From Terriglobia bacterium (lineage in GTDB: Bacteria; Acidobacteriota; Terriglobia; Acidiferrales; UBA7541): a DNA stretch of 64,000 nt. The stretch spans positions 124,001 to 188,000 of the forward strand of contig JAIQFB010000001.1 of NCBI GenBank assembly GCA_020073485.1, written 5' to 3'. A program made the translations under genes and the position numbers. This document shows positions 1-8,025 of this stretch, one piece after another (position 1 is the stretch's first letter; every line of letters starts with the position of its first letter). The notes under the pieces were generated by a model. The model did no database searches. It saw only the letters and a program-made list of their open reading frames with translations, and was not told where the DNA came from.

Positions 1-333
1 TCCCTTCAACATGCGCACCGGGCGCAGGTTCACGTATTGCTCGAAGCTGCGGCGGATCGGAATCAGCAGCCCCCAAAGCGAAATGTGGTCCGGCACGCCC
101 GGATAGCCGACCGCCCCCAGAAAAACGGCGTCGTACGGGCGCAACTGCGCCAGGCCGTCTTCGGGCATCATCTTTCCTGTCTTGAGGTAGGTCTCGCAGC
201 TCCATCCGAAATGCTGCTGCGACAAACTAAAACCATAACGCCGCCCCGCCGCTTCCAGCACGCGCAGTCCTTCGGGCACCACTTCCTTCCCGATGCCGTC
301 TCCGGGTATCACCGCAATTTTGTATGTATTCAT
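1..333 (-). CDS. Tartrate/D-malate dehydrogenase-like protein, N-terminal part (cut by window edge)
   Basis: The reading frame starts at the ATG complementary to 331-333 and runs off the left edge, giving the first 111 residues. It opens MNTYKIAVIPGDGIGKEVVP, the NAD-binding opening of the isocitrate/isopropylmalate dehydrogenase superfamily. It later has a VPDHISLWG segment followed by IPIRRSFEQYVNLRP. The DHISLWG stretch is typical of tartrate/D-malate dehydrogenases rather than LeuB. Members oxidise a 2-hydroxy acid with NAD and a divalent metal and often decarboxylate it. A GGAGG ribosome-binding site sits about 10 nt upstream. The gene lies 29 nt downstream of the class II aldolase-like gene on the same strand, so the two are probably co-transcribed. 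The substrate cannot be fixed from this fragment. Confidence 0.85.
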   Translation of the reverse strand, partial: MNTYKIAVIPGDGIGKEVVPEGLRVLEAAGRRYGFSLSQQHFGWSCETYLKTGKMMPEDGLAQLRPYDAVFLGAVGYPGVPDHISLWGLLIPIRRSFEQYVNLRPVRMLKG

Positions 334-362
334 GAAATGATTGCCTCCGCTTCCTCTATTTG

Positions 363-1160
363 TTATTCGATTTTTCCAACACGCGCCTTCCACAATTCCC
401 ACGGCCGCGACACCACGGCATCAATGGATACGCTCGCTTTGGCCGATTCTTCCGGTGACAAAAACTTGACCGCTCCGAGTTGCGCCGCCTGGGCCTGCAG
501 CCGCGCATTGATCTGGGTGTAGATCGCGCGAAACACTACTTGGGGAACCGCGTTGCCCACCGCGACGTACCCGTGTCCGCGCATCAGCACCACGGCGCTG
601 TTCCCCAGCGATTTCGCCAGCGCGTCGCCGAGCTTGTTGTCGCGGACCAGCATGTCGGTCATCCCGGCGGCGTCCCGGATTTCAAAAATGGGCGCGCCCG
701 AGCCCAGGAACGCGCTCATATGATAGACCGGGTGAAGCGCGGTTCCCGTCACCGTGAAGGGGATTACTTCCGGCGAGTGGCTGTGCACGATGGCCATCAC
801 GTCCGGCCGCGCGCGGTAAATCGCCGCGTGAATGTACCGTTCGGAGTACACGGCGCGGCCGCGCGCATCGATCGGCTCGCCCTCGCTGTTGTATTCCAGA
901 ATATCGCCGCGCGTGACGACCCCCGGCGCCATGCTGCGCGCCATCAAAAACCTGCTCGGATCTTTGACGTCGCGCGCGCTCACGTGCCCAAACCCGTCCA
1001 GCACATCCTGATCCGCCAGGATGCGATTGGCGTAAACCAGGTCTTCGACCTGCTTGGGATCGGGCGCCGCCGTCGCCACCTGCGCTTGCCCGGCCCACGC
1101 GTATGCGGCGAGCGCGCCGGCGCACAGCGCGATCAGGACACCAATTTTTACCTTCCGCAT
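363..1160 (-). CDS. Exported class II aldolase/adducin family protein
   Basis: 265 residues from the ATG at 1160; an in-frame extension to 1370 has no family similarity and was left out. The N-terminus (MRKVKIGVLIALCAGALAA, then AYAWAGQAQ) reads as a signal peptide, so the protein is probably periplasmic. The body matches the class II aldolase/ribulose-5-phosphate 4-epimerase fold: VYSERYIHAAIYRARPDV, the metal-binding IVHSHS pair, and a third histidine in MRGHGYVAVG. Class II aldolases use a divalent metal to cleave or epimerise sugar phosphates. Most are cytosolic, so an exported form is unusual and its substrate is unknown. It precedes the dehydrogenase-like gene in a likely two-gene operon. 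Confidence 0.85.
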   Translation of the reverse strand: MRKVKIGVLIALCAGALAAYAWAGQAQVATAAPDPKQVEDLVYANRILADQDVLDGFGHVSARDVKDPSRFLMARSMAPGVVTRGDILEYNSEGEPIDARGRAVYSERYIHAAIYRARPDVMAIVHSHSPEVIPFTVTGTALHPVYHMSAFLGSGAPIFEIRDAAGMTDMLVRDNKLGDALAKSLGNSAVVLMRGHGYVAVGNAVPQVVFRAIYTQINARLQAQAAQLGAVKFLSPEESAKASVSIDAVVSRPWELWKARVGKIE

Positions 1161-1399
1161 GACTGCTCTCCACAAGAAAGTTTGATTCCGTATTTCGCGA
1201 TGAACGCGCGGCCGGAAATCGCAGCCCGTGAATTGTATCAAGAGCAGGCCGGTTGGATAGAGAGAATCTGACACGCGAGCAACCCCGCATCCATCGGCAA
1301 TTCGCGGATGGATCGCCGCGCAATTCGGGTTACAATTACGCGAAAAGGTTTTAGAGGTTTTCTCATTCACTCGTGAAATGAATTCCAGGAGAGCTGCCG

Positions 1400-2368
1400 A
1401 TGTTGACGCGACGCGAGGTGTTGGTGGGCGGGGCTGTTGCAGGCGCGGGAATGTTTCTCGGCGGGCAGGAAACTTCCTCCGCCACCGCTTCCCAGCCTTC
1501 CACGCCCGTAAATTTCAAAGTCCCGGAAGGCGCATGCGATTGCCACACGCACGTCTTTGGCGACCCGCACCGTTTCCCCATGGCCCCCACGCGCAACTAC
1601 ACGCCGGAGCCGGCATCGGTCGAAGAAATGCGCGCCTTGCACCGCGCTTTGCACACCACGCGCGTGGTCATCGTGAACCCCTCCATTTACGGCACGGACA
1701 ATTCCTGCACGCTGGACGGGATCAAGCAGTTGGGCGCCGAGGCTCGCGGCGTGGCCGTGATCGACGAGAAAACGCCAGATTCCGCTCTCACCGACATGGA
1801 TCACGCCGGCATTCGTGGCATCAGAATTAATCTCGAAACTGCCGGCCAGACCGATCCCGCGGCCGCCCGGCGGCGTTTTCAAGAGGCCGTCGACCGCATC
1901 AAGGGCGGCAAATGGCACATCCAGATCTACACGCGTCTCTCGGTGATTGAGGGTTTGAAGGACCAGATTGCCGTGGCGCCCATGCCCGTGGTCTTCGATC
2001 ACTTCGGCGGCGCCCAAGCGGCCGCTGGAATCGCGCAGCCCGGCTTTGAAACTCTGTTGAGCTTGGTCCGGGCGGGCAAAGCCTACGTCAAGATTTCCGC
2101 GCCCTACCGCGCTTCCACCCAGCCCGGCTACGCGGACGTCGCACCGCTGGCCAAGGCGCTCATCTCCGCAAATCCGAAACGCATGTTGTGGGGCAGCGAC
2201 TGGCCGCATCCCGGGACTCCCATCCCCGGCCGCAGCCTTTCGGAACTTACGCCGCTTTTTAAGATTGATGACGGCCAGGTTTTGAACTTGCTGCCCGTGT
2301 GGGCTCCCGACGCCGCCGTGAGAAAAACAATTCTGGTGGAAAATCCCGCAGAGCTCTACGGATTCTGA
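1400..2368 (+). CDS. Tat-exported amidohydrolase-family (TIM-barrel) hydrolase
   Basis: 322 residues. The N-terminus carries a twin-arginine start (MLTRREVLVGGAVAGAG) followed by an Ala/Gly-rich hydrophobic stretch, so Tat export is likely. The mature part starts with the metal-binding DCHTHVFGDP motif (HxH) of the amidohydrolase_2 family. It ends with the GSDWPHPG motif that carries the catalytic aspartate. The overall pattern is closest to 2-pyrone-4,6-dicarboxylate lactonase-like and related aromatic-acid hydrolases. That family hydrolyses lactone or C-C bonds in aromatic breakdown, and an intradiol dioxygenase lies 1.5 kb downstream. The link is only suggestive because the two genes are on opposite strands. 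Substrate unassigned. Confidence 0.85.
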   Translation: MLTRREVLVGGAVAGAGMFLGGQETSSATASQPSTPVNFKVPEGACDCHTHVFGDPHRFPMAPTRNYTPEPASVEEMRALHRALHTTRVVIVNPSIYGTDNSCTLDGIKQLGAEARGVAVIDEKTPDSALTDMDHAGIRGIRINLETAGQTDPAAARRRFQEAVDRIKGGKWHIQIYTRLSVIEGLKDQIAVAPMPVVFDHFGGAQAAAGIAQPGFETLLSLVRAGKAYVKISAPYRASTQPGYADVAPLAKALISANPKRMLWGSDWPHPGTPIPGRSLSELTPLFKIDDGQVLNLLPVWAPDAAVRKTILVENPAELYGF

Positions 2369-2426
2369 AGTGGTTGCGGAAGCACGGAAAAAAAACCGCC
2401 ACAAAAAATAGCCGTCCTCAAAAAAA

Positions 2427-2510
2427 GCCGTCATTCCGAGCGAAGCGAGGAATCCCTCTTTCTTGAGTCTAAACCGAGGAGAGATTCCTCGCTTCGCTCG
2501 GAATGACGGC
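2427..2510. repeat. Long perfect inverted repeat (REP-like), possible bidirectional terminator
   Basis: Two 28-nt arms, 2427-2454 and 2483-2510, are exact reverse complements separated by 28 nt. The core is GTCATTCCGAGCGAAGCGAG and its complement. The element lies between two convergent genes (amidohydrolase ending at 2368, LTxxQ protein ending at 2568), where a long hairpin could stop transcription from both sides. A diverged copy is at 60265-60336. Confidence 0.85.
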
Positions 2511-2567
2511 GCAATGCACTTTTTCCGCAGCAGGCGACTGTAAAGTCACTTGGGTAAAAACGTCGCG

Positions 2568-3071
2568 TCAATTCTGAGGCGGAGGCGGCCCCGGATTATC
2601 ACCACCCGGATTCCCGCCGCCCTGATTATCGCCGCCCGGCCCGCCCATCCCGCCGCGCCTCCCCTGCATTCTCTGCATGCGTTCCTGCTCCATCTTGTCA
2701 AATTTCTCTTTCTGCTTGTCGTCGAACTGGTCGCGCACCTGGGCGTTCGTGTCCTGCATGAGTTTCATCATCTTGCCGCGCCGGTCCTGCCGGTCGCCCG
2801 ACGAATCGTCCCGCAGGTCGTCCATCTTTTTCTGCGAATCCACCAGAATTTGTTTGATCTTCGTTTGCTGGTCGGCGGTCAGGTCGAAATCCTTCGTCAT
2901 TTGCTTCACGCGTTCGTCGGGAGACATCGGCCCCATTCCCCGCCGTCCCCCTTCCGGTCTGGGCCCTCCGCCTCCTCCGCCCTGCGGCTGGGCAGCCCGC
3001 GCGCCCGTCAGAAGAAACGGTACAGCCAGCAATACCGCGAAAATCGTCAATACTTTGCGTCGCGATGACAT
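2568..3071 (-). CDS. Periplasmic LTxxQ-motif protein (Spy/CpxP-like)
   Basis: 167 residues from the ATG at 3071, preceded by a GGGAGGGA ribosome-binding site; an upstream extension lacks signals. A signal peptide (MSSRRKVLTIFAVLLAVPF ending near ARA) is followed by a Gly/Pro/Arg-rich linker. A helical core follows with LTADQQTKIKQIL, the LTxxQ signature, and heavily charged Lys/Asp/Gln helices. The C-terminus is a low-complexity Gly/Pro/Asn tail. Spy/CpxP-type proteins are small periplasmic helical chaperones or stress sensors. The Gly-rich flanks are a common acidobacterial variation. Function beyond family membership is not established. Confidence 0.8.
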   Translation of the reverse strand: MSSRRKVLTIFAVLLAVPFLLTGARAAQPQGGGGGGPRPEGGRRGMGPMSPDERVKQMTKDFDLTADQQTKIKQILVDSQKKMDDLRDDSSGDRQDRRGKMMKLMQDTNAQVRDQFDDKQKEKFDKMEQERMQRMQGRRGGMGGPGGDNQGGGNPGGDNPGPPPPQN

Positions 3072-3308
3072 GGTTAAAATCCCTCCCTCACTGATAGCAT
3101 GTGCATAACGATAGATGGGAAGATGCTCCCATGGGATGTTCCGCTTCCCTTGGCACTTAATAGATTCCCTTCGGCATGCCGAAAGGTTCCACAATCGGAG
3201 TAAAATATGGCTCGCCATGAACCCCCTGTGCCAATCCAGCCGCATGTCCGGGAACGTGCGACCTTATCAAAAAGATCTCTCGATGACCGCTCGAAAGGAC
3301 CAACCGCG

Positions 3309-3776
3309 ATGATCTCGATTCGAGACGCCAAAGTGAGCGACGCGGAAGCAATCGCCGGCCTGGTCAACGAAGCCTTTCTAGTCGAGCGATTTTTCATCGA
3401 ACGCGACAGGACCAATCCCGAAGTAGTCCGCGGCATGATGAAGAAGGGAAAATTTCTCCTGGCCAGGGACGAACAGGGGCTCCTTGGAAGCATCTACGTG
3501 GAATTGCGCGGAGAGCGCGGCTATTTCGGCATGCTGTCCATCGAGCCCTCGCGCCAGGGCACCGGCGTTGGGCACAGGCTCGTCGACACCGCGGAAAAAT
3601 ATTTTCGGGATGCGGGCTGCAAGTGGAGCGATCTGATCATCGTCAACGTTCGCACGGAGCTTCATGCGCTCTATGGCCGCTGGGGTTACAAGGAAACCGG
3701 CACCGCCCCCTACGACGATCCCACGCCCACCAAGATCCCCGTTCATTTCATCCTGATGTCTAAGCCGCTGGTTTAG
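3309..3776 (+). CDS. GNAT-family N-acetyltransferase
   Basis: 155 residues from the ATG at 3309; an upstream in-frame extension to 3207 looks non-homologous. It starts with MISIRDAKVSDAEAIAGLV, a typical GNAT opening. The acetyl-CoA pyrophosphate-binding motif A follows as SIEPSRQGTGVGHRLVDTAE. A later LHALYGRWGYKETG segment matches the conserved region near the C-terminus. The length fits a single-domain GNAT. The acceptor is unknown, and no neighbour suggests one. Confidence 0.85.
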   Translation: MISIRDAKVSDAEAIAGLVNEAFLVERFFIERDRTNPEVVRGMMKKGKFLLARDEQGLLGSIYVELRGERGYFGMLSIEPSRQGTGVGHRLVDTAEKYFRDAGCKWSDLIIVNVRTELHALYGRWGYKETGTAPYDDPTPTKIPVHFILMSKPLV

Positions 3777-3917
3777 GAATCTGTCCGTAGGAAAAATGTT
3801 GGTCACTCTTGCAGCCCATTGACCTGATTTTGCATTGAAGTCCTGGAGGGACGGCACTGTTTACGGCCGGGATGTAAAAAAACATCTGGCGTTCTGCGGG
3901 ACAGACTCCTGTTAGAC

Positions 3918-4778
3918 TCACTTCGCCGGGCTGAGCGCGAAATCGTAATTCACCACCAGGAACGGCGTTTCCGAAATTTCCCCCGTCGGAGTCTTGCCCG
4001 CCGGCATCTTCTTGAATTCCGCGATGAGCTTATCCTTCACCCCAAACACCACATCGCAATCGATATATTTCCCGTCTTTCTTGAACAGGTGCGTGATCAG
4101 CGTCTCGTACCCGGGCGCTTGAATCAGGAAATGGATGTGCGCCGGCCGAAAATGCGAAATATCCGTCTTCCTCAATAAGTCGCCCACGGTGCCGTCCATC
4201 GGAATGGAATAGCCGGGCGGGGCGATGGTCCGGATCACGTACTTGCCGTCCGTGCCGGTTTCAAATATGGCGCGCAGCAGCGGTTCCTCGGACCCAAGCT
4301 GCGATTCATACATGCCGTCCGCGTCGGCCTGCCAGATATCCAGCTTGGCGCCCGCGATCGGTTTCCCCGCCAGGTCGCGAACCGTCCCCACCAGAAAGCA
4401 GGTCTCTCCGCCGAGTCCTTCGGCCATGTTCGCGCCCATCGGCATTTCCGGCGAGCCCTCGATATGGAACGGCCCCATGACCGTCGATGGCGTCGCGCCG
4501 CTGGGAAGCCGGTGATTGATCGCGTCCACCAGCATGCTCACGCCGAGGACATCGGAGAACAGAATGAATTCGTGCCGCTTCTCCGAGCACAGCTTGCCCG
4601 TCTTTGCGAGCCAGTCCATGGCCGCCAGCCATTCCTGTTGTGTAAGATCCACTTCGCGCACGAAACCATGCACATGCTTCACCAGCGACTGCATGATTTC
4701 CCGCAGGCGCGGTGAGTGGCACGCTTCCCACTGTTTCAGTGCAAGCTCGGTCAAATTCTCTTCTGTGGCGTATGGCAT
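3918..4778 (-). CDS. Intradiol ring-cleavage dioxygenase (hydroxyquinol/catechol 1,2-dioxygenase type)
   Basis: 286 residues. An N-terminal helical dimerisation domain (about 1-95, with LVKHVHGFVREVDLTQQEW) precedes the catalytic beta-sandwich. The non-heme Fe(III) ligands are visible: Tyr in ADGMYESQ, Tyr in APPGYSIP, and the two His of SHFRPAHIHF. The TVMGPFHIEGSP segment is typical of the hydroxyquinol/catechol 1,2-dioxygenase branch. The enzyme would open 1,2-dihydroxylated aromatic rings to muconate-type acids with O2, in the cytoplasm. It appears monocistronic. The exact substrate (catechol or hydroxyquinol) is inferred from overall resemblance only. Confidence 0.88.
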   Translation of the reverse strand: MPYATEENLTELALKQWEACHSPRLREIMQSLVKHVHGFVREVDLTQQEWLAAMDWLAKTGKLCSEKRHEFILFSDVLGVSMLVDAINHRLPSGATPSTVMGPFHIEGSPEMPMGANMAEGLGGETCFLVGTVRDLAGKPIAGAKLDIWQADADGMYESQLGSEEPLLRAIFETGTDGKYVIRTIAPPGYSIPMDGTVGDLLRKTDISHFRPAHIHFLIQAPGYETLITHLFKKDGKYIDCDVVFGVKDKLIAEFKKMPAGKTPTGEISETPFLVVNYDFALSPAK

Positions 4779-4971
4779 GGGAGTCTCCTGTTCTGCTGTG
4801 CCCGCGATTCTCGCGCCTCAGACGCGCCCGTGTCCATTGCTTTCTTGCCGCCGATATTTTTTCAGGTAGACTCCAAGAGCGGCGCGGAATGCCAGACTGT
4901 TTTTCGGGCCTAGATTGAGTGCGGGCCATGTCCGCGAAAACGTGCGCAAATGCATATCGGAATCTTTGTAG

Positions 4972-5026
4972 GGCACGGCTTCAGCCGTGCCGTAAAGTAC
5001 CCAAATTCAAAGCGGCTTTAGCCGCT
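4972..5026. repeat. Two adjacent small hairpins in the 306-nt divergent intergenic region
   Basis: Region 4779-5084 separates the dioxygenase (-) from galE (+). It holds GGCACGGCTTCAGCCGTGCC at 4972-4991 (9-bp stem, 2-nt loop) and AGCGGCTTTAGCCGCT at 5011-5026 (6-bp stem). The 'GGCTTCAGCC' core recurs, in either orientation, at 16098-16119 and 60034-60053, so these look like members of one short palindrome family. No clear promoter could be picked out, although both flanking genes must start here. Confidence 0.7.
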
Positions 5027-5084
5027 GGCGTTCCGGTTTTGTTTTACTTGCGAATTCCGGAAACAAACTGAACAAAGGGGCATC

Positions 5085-6071
5085 ATGGCAATCCTGGTAA
5101 CCGGCGGTGCAGGCTACATCGGCAGTGTCACCGTCGAGCGCCTGCGCGCCAAAGGCGAGCAAGTCGTCGTCCTGGACGACCTCGAGCGCGGCCACCGCGC
5201 CGCGCTGGACCCCGATGTTCCGCTTTATCACGGGAAAATCGGCGACCGCGACCTCGTCGCCCGCATCGCCCGCGAACACGACCTGGAATCCTGCATCCAC
5301 TTTGCCGCTCTGATCGAAGTCGGAGAGTCCGTCAAGGATCCCGCCAAGTATTTTGAGAACAACGTCGGCCACGGAATCGCGTTCACAAGTGCGCTCGTGC
5401 AACAGGGCGTCCGCCGCATCGTATTTTCCTCCACGGCCGCCGCCTATGGCGACCCCGAGCAGATTCCCATCACCGAACAAAGCCGCAAATGGCCGAAAAA
5501 CCCATACGGCTGGTCCAAGCTCTTCATGGAGCGCCTGCTCGATTCCTATGACACCGCGTATGGAATGAAATTCGCCGCCTTGCGTTATTTCAACGCCGCC
5601 GGAGCCACCGAAAAATGCGGCGAGGACCACCGCCCGGAGTCCCACCTGATCCCCAACGTGCTCTCCGCGGCGCTGGGACTGCAGCAGGCCATACGCGTCT
5701 TTGGCAACAATTATCCGACTCCCGACGGCACGCCCATTCGCGATTACATTCACGTCATCGACCTGGCTGACGCGCACATCCGAGCTCTCGATCACCTTCG
5801 CCGCGGCGGCCCATCCGATTTTCTGAATCTGGGAACCGGCCACGGCTATTCCGTTCTGGAAGTCATCCAGTGCGCGCGCGAAATCACGGGAAGGGAAATT
5901 CCAGTTCAGATGGAGCCACCGCGCCCCGGCGACCCCGCCAGATTGGTTGCAGACCCGTCGCGGGCCAAAGCCGTGTTGGGCTGGGAGCCGGGCCAGTCGG
6001 ATTTGCCTTCGATCATGCGCTCCGCATGGCAGTGGCGGCTTCGACATCAGCGGGGTTATCCGGCTGAATAG
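5085..6071 (+). CDS. galE: UDP-glucose 4-epimerase
   Basis: 328 residues, the usual GalE length. The Rossmann motif GGAGYIG is at residues 7-13, the catalytic Ser/Thr lies in FSSTAAAYG (about 115-122), and the YxxxK pair is Tyr141/Lys145 in NPYGWSK. C-terminal GTGHGYSV and [11 protein letters not shown] segments are standard for GalE. It interconverts UDP-Glc and UDP-Gal (or the N-acetyl forms) in the cytoplasm, supplying precursors for the glycan locus. An AAGGGG ribosome-binding site lies just upstream. ugd follows 87 nt downstream in the same direction. Confidence 0.93.
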   Translation: MAILVTGGAGYIGSVTVERLRAKGEQVVVLDDLERGHRAALDPDVPLYHGKIGDRDLVARIAREHDLESCIHFAALIEVGESVKDPAKYFENNVGHGIAFTSALVQQGVRRIVFSSTAAAYGDPEQIPITEQSRKWPKNPYGWSKLFMERLLDSYDTAYGMKFAALRYFNAAGATEKCGEDHRPESHLIPNVLSAALGLQQAIRVFGNNYPTPDGTPIRDYIHVIDLADAHIRALDHLRRGGPSDFLNLGTGHGYSVLEVIQCAREITGREIPVQMEPPRPGDPARLVADPSRAKAVLGWEPGQSDLPSIMRSAWQWRLRHQRGYPAE

Positions 6072-6158
6072 TCTTTTGTTGCGGATTAGAATGGGCGAGA
6101 ATTGAAATGCGTTTTTTGAGATGGAAGAACGGACCGGAAACGAACGAGGAGAACCAGC

Positions 6159-7535
6159 GTGAAATTAGCGGTGATCGGATGCGGGTACGTGGGTCTGGTG
6201 TCGGGCAGCTGTCTGGCGGAGGCGGGGCATGAGGTGATCGCCACCGACAACGACGCCTCGAAAATCGCCACGTTGCAGGCCGGCAAAATTCCCATCTACG
6301 AACCCAGTCTGGACAAGGTGCTGGAGACCGTGGTGCGCGAAGGGCGCCTGCGATTCACCGCCAATGGCGGGGAAGCGGTGCGCGAGGCCGATGTGGTGTT
6401 TATCTGCGTGGGCACGCCTCCCACCGAATCCGGCGACGCGGATCTGTCCGCGATTGACAGCGTGGCGCGCATGATCGCGAAGGAATCGCGGACGCCGAAA
6501 TTGGTCATCGAGAAGAGCACAGTCCCGGCGCAGACGGGTTCGCAGTTAAAGCGCGCGCTGCAAGTCTACGCGACCAACGCAGGAGCGAAATTCCGCGTGG
6601 CATCCAACCCGGAATTCTTGCGCGAAGGCACGGCCGTCGAGGATTTTTTCCATCCGGACCGTATCGTCATCGGAGTCGAGGATAAAGAGAGCGAGCAGGA
6701 ATTGCGCGAAATCTACGCGCCGATTCTCCAGGGCAGGTTCCGCTGCCCGGTGCACCTGCCGAATTGTCCCCCCGCGCCCACGCCGGATTTCGTGGTCACC
6801 ACGATTGCCAGCGCGGAATTGATCAAGCACGCCTCCAATTCGTTTCTCGGCCTGAAGATTTCCTACGCCAATGTGCTGGCCGATTTGTGCGAACAGCTCG
6901 GTGGAAACGTCGAGGAAGTGACCCGAGCCGTGGGCCTCGATCCCCGCATCGGAGGACAGTTTTTGAAGGCCGGCCTCGGCTTCGGCGGATTTTGTTTGCC
7001 GAAGGATATCCAGGCGTTCATTTCCCTGGCCGAGCGCGCGGGCGTGGATTTCGGTTTACTCAAGGAAGCCGAACGCGTCAACCGCCAGCGCGTCGATCTC
7101 TTGCTCGACAAAGTAAAAAAAGCCCTGTGGGTCATGAAGGGAAAACAGATTGGAGTCCTCGGCATCGCCTTCAAGCCAAACACGGACGACATTCGCCTGG
7201 CCCCGGCCATCGAAGTGATCCGCCGGCTGCTCGCCGAAGGCGCCGTGGTCCGAGCCACCGATCCGGAAGCGATGGAGCGTGCGCGCGGCGTGTTTCCCGA
7301 TCTCGCCTACAGCACGGACCCCTACGAAGTGGCTCGCGGCGCTGACGCATTGCTGGTTCTCACCGAGTGGGAGCAGTTCCGCCGTCTGGACTGGAAGCGC
7401 GTGCGCAACGAGATGGCGCGTCCCTTGGTCGTGGACGGCCGGAACATGCTGCGTCCCGCCGAAATGAAAGCTCTGGGTTTTGAATATATGAGTTTCGGTA
7501 GGCCGGAAAAGGCCGTCGCGACCCCCGCCTCATGA
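6159..7535 (+). CDS. ugd: UDP-glucose 6-dehydrogenase (nucleotide-sugar dehydrogenase)
   Basis: 458 residues starting at GTG, with AGGAG 7 nt upstream. The NAD-binding GCGYVGLVSG is at the N-terminus. The catalytic cysteine is near residue 279 in GFGGFCLPKD, and the C-terminal domain has GIAFKPNTDDIR. The family oxidises UDP-Glc to UDP-GlcA with two NAD. The sequence resembles the Ugd/TuaD type more than WbpA/WecC, but a UDP-GlcNAc substrate cannot be excluded. That matters because the wlbA-like gene at 43472 needs an acidic UDP-sugar and no other dehydrogenase of this type is in the window. Confidence 0.92.
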   Translation: MKLAVIGCGYVGLVSGSCLAEAGHEVIATDNDASKIATLQAGKIPIYEPSLDKVLETVVREGRLRFTANGGEAVREADVVFICVGTPPTESGDADLSAIDSVARMIAKESRTPKLVIEKSTVPAQTGSQLKRALQVYATNAGAKFRVASNPEFLREGTAVEDFFHPDRIVIGVEDKESEQELREIYAPILQGRFRCPVHLPNCPPAPTPDFVVTTIASAELIKHASNSFLGLKISYANVLADLCEQLGGNVEEVTRAVGLDPRIGGQFLKAGLGFGGFCLPKDIQAFISLAERAGVDFGLLKEAERVNRQRVDLLLDKVKKALWVMKGKQIGVLGIAFKPNTDDIRLAPAIEVIRRLLAEGAVVRATDPEAMERARGVFPDLAYSTDPYEVARGADALLVLTEWEQFRRLDWKRVRNEMARPLVVDGRNMLRPAEMKALGFEYMSFGRPEKAVATPAS

Positions 7536-8025
7536 CCATTACTCGTCGCGGAACTCGGGGCTTTTCAAGGGTTTGCCATTTCGAAACTTTTCCCCTCGAA
7601 AATATGCCGACCTTTGGAAACGCAATAGAACAACGTTGCAATTCTTTTCCCTATTTACCGATGACCCTTATGAAGGGAGTTTCTTACGTCATTGGAATTC
7701 TGAGGATATTCTTCTAAGCTGCTTGTTTTGAACATGATGGACATATGCCAACTTCTGCTGCCTTCAGGAAACTAAAAACAGTCTGGCAGGCCGATTGCCT
7801 CTAAATCCGCGCGCTTTGATGTCTGGTTCTGTTTTCTGACAACCGGGTCGAAATTTGCGCCTTGAACGCCTGACATCGCAAATGTAAGTAAGTAAAAGAG
7901 TTAATAGAAAATTAGTCCAGAACCGCGCTGCACTTGGGACCGCACCAGTTTTGCGCTGTTCTCGTGATTTCCTGGATGTCACGGAGGGAAACCTCCCTGG
8001 CAAGGTGTCCCCGGCAGGAGCCCAA
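7536..8025. other. 490-nt intergenic region, no gene recognised
   Basis: Comparatively AT-rich for this window. A 61-codon open frame at 7532-7717 has no ribosome-binding site or family features and is not called. TTTGCG at 7854-7859 pairs with CGCAAA at 7877-7882, a weak dyad. The region must hold the promoter of the phosphoglycosyl transferase gene, but no convincing -35/-10 pair was found. Confidence 0.5.

Noticed and set aside
7532-7717. A 61-codon open frame after ugd
   Set aside because: No ribosome-binding site, no recognisable sequence, and atypical codon use for the window.
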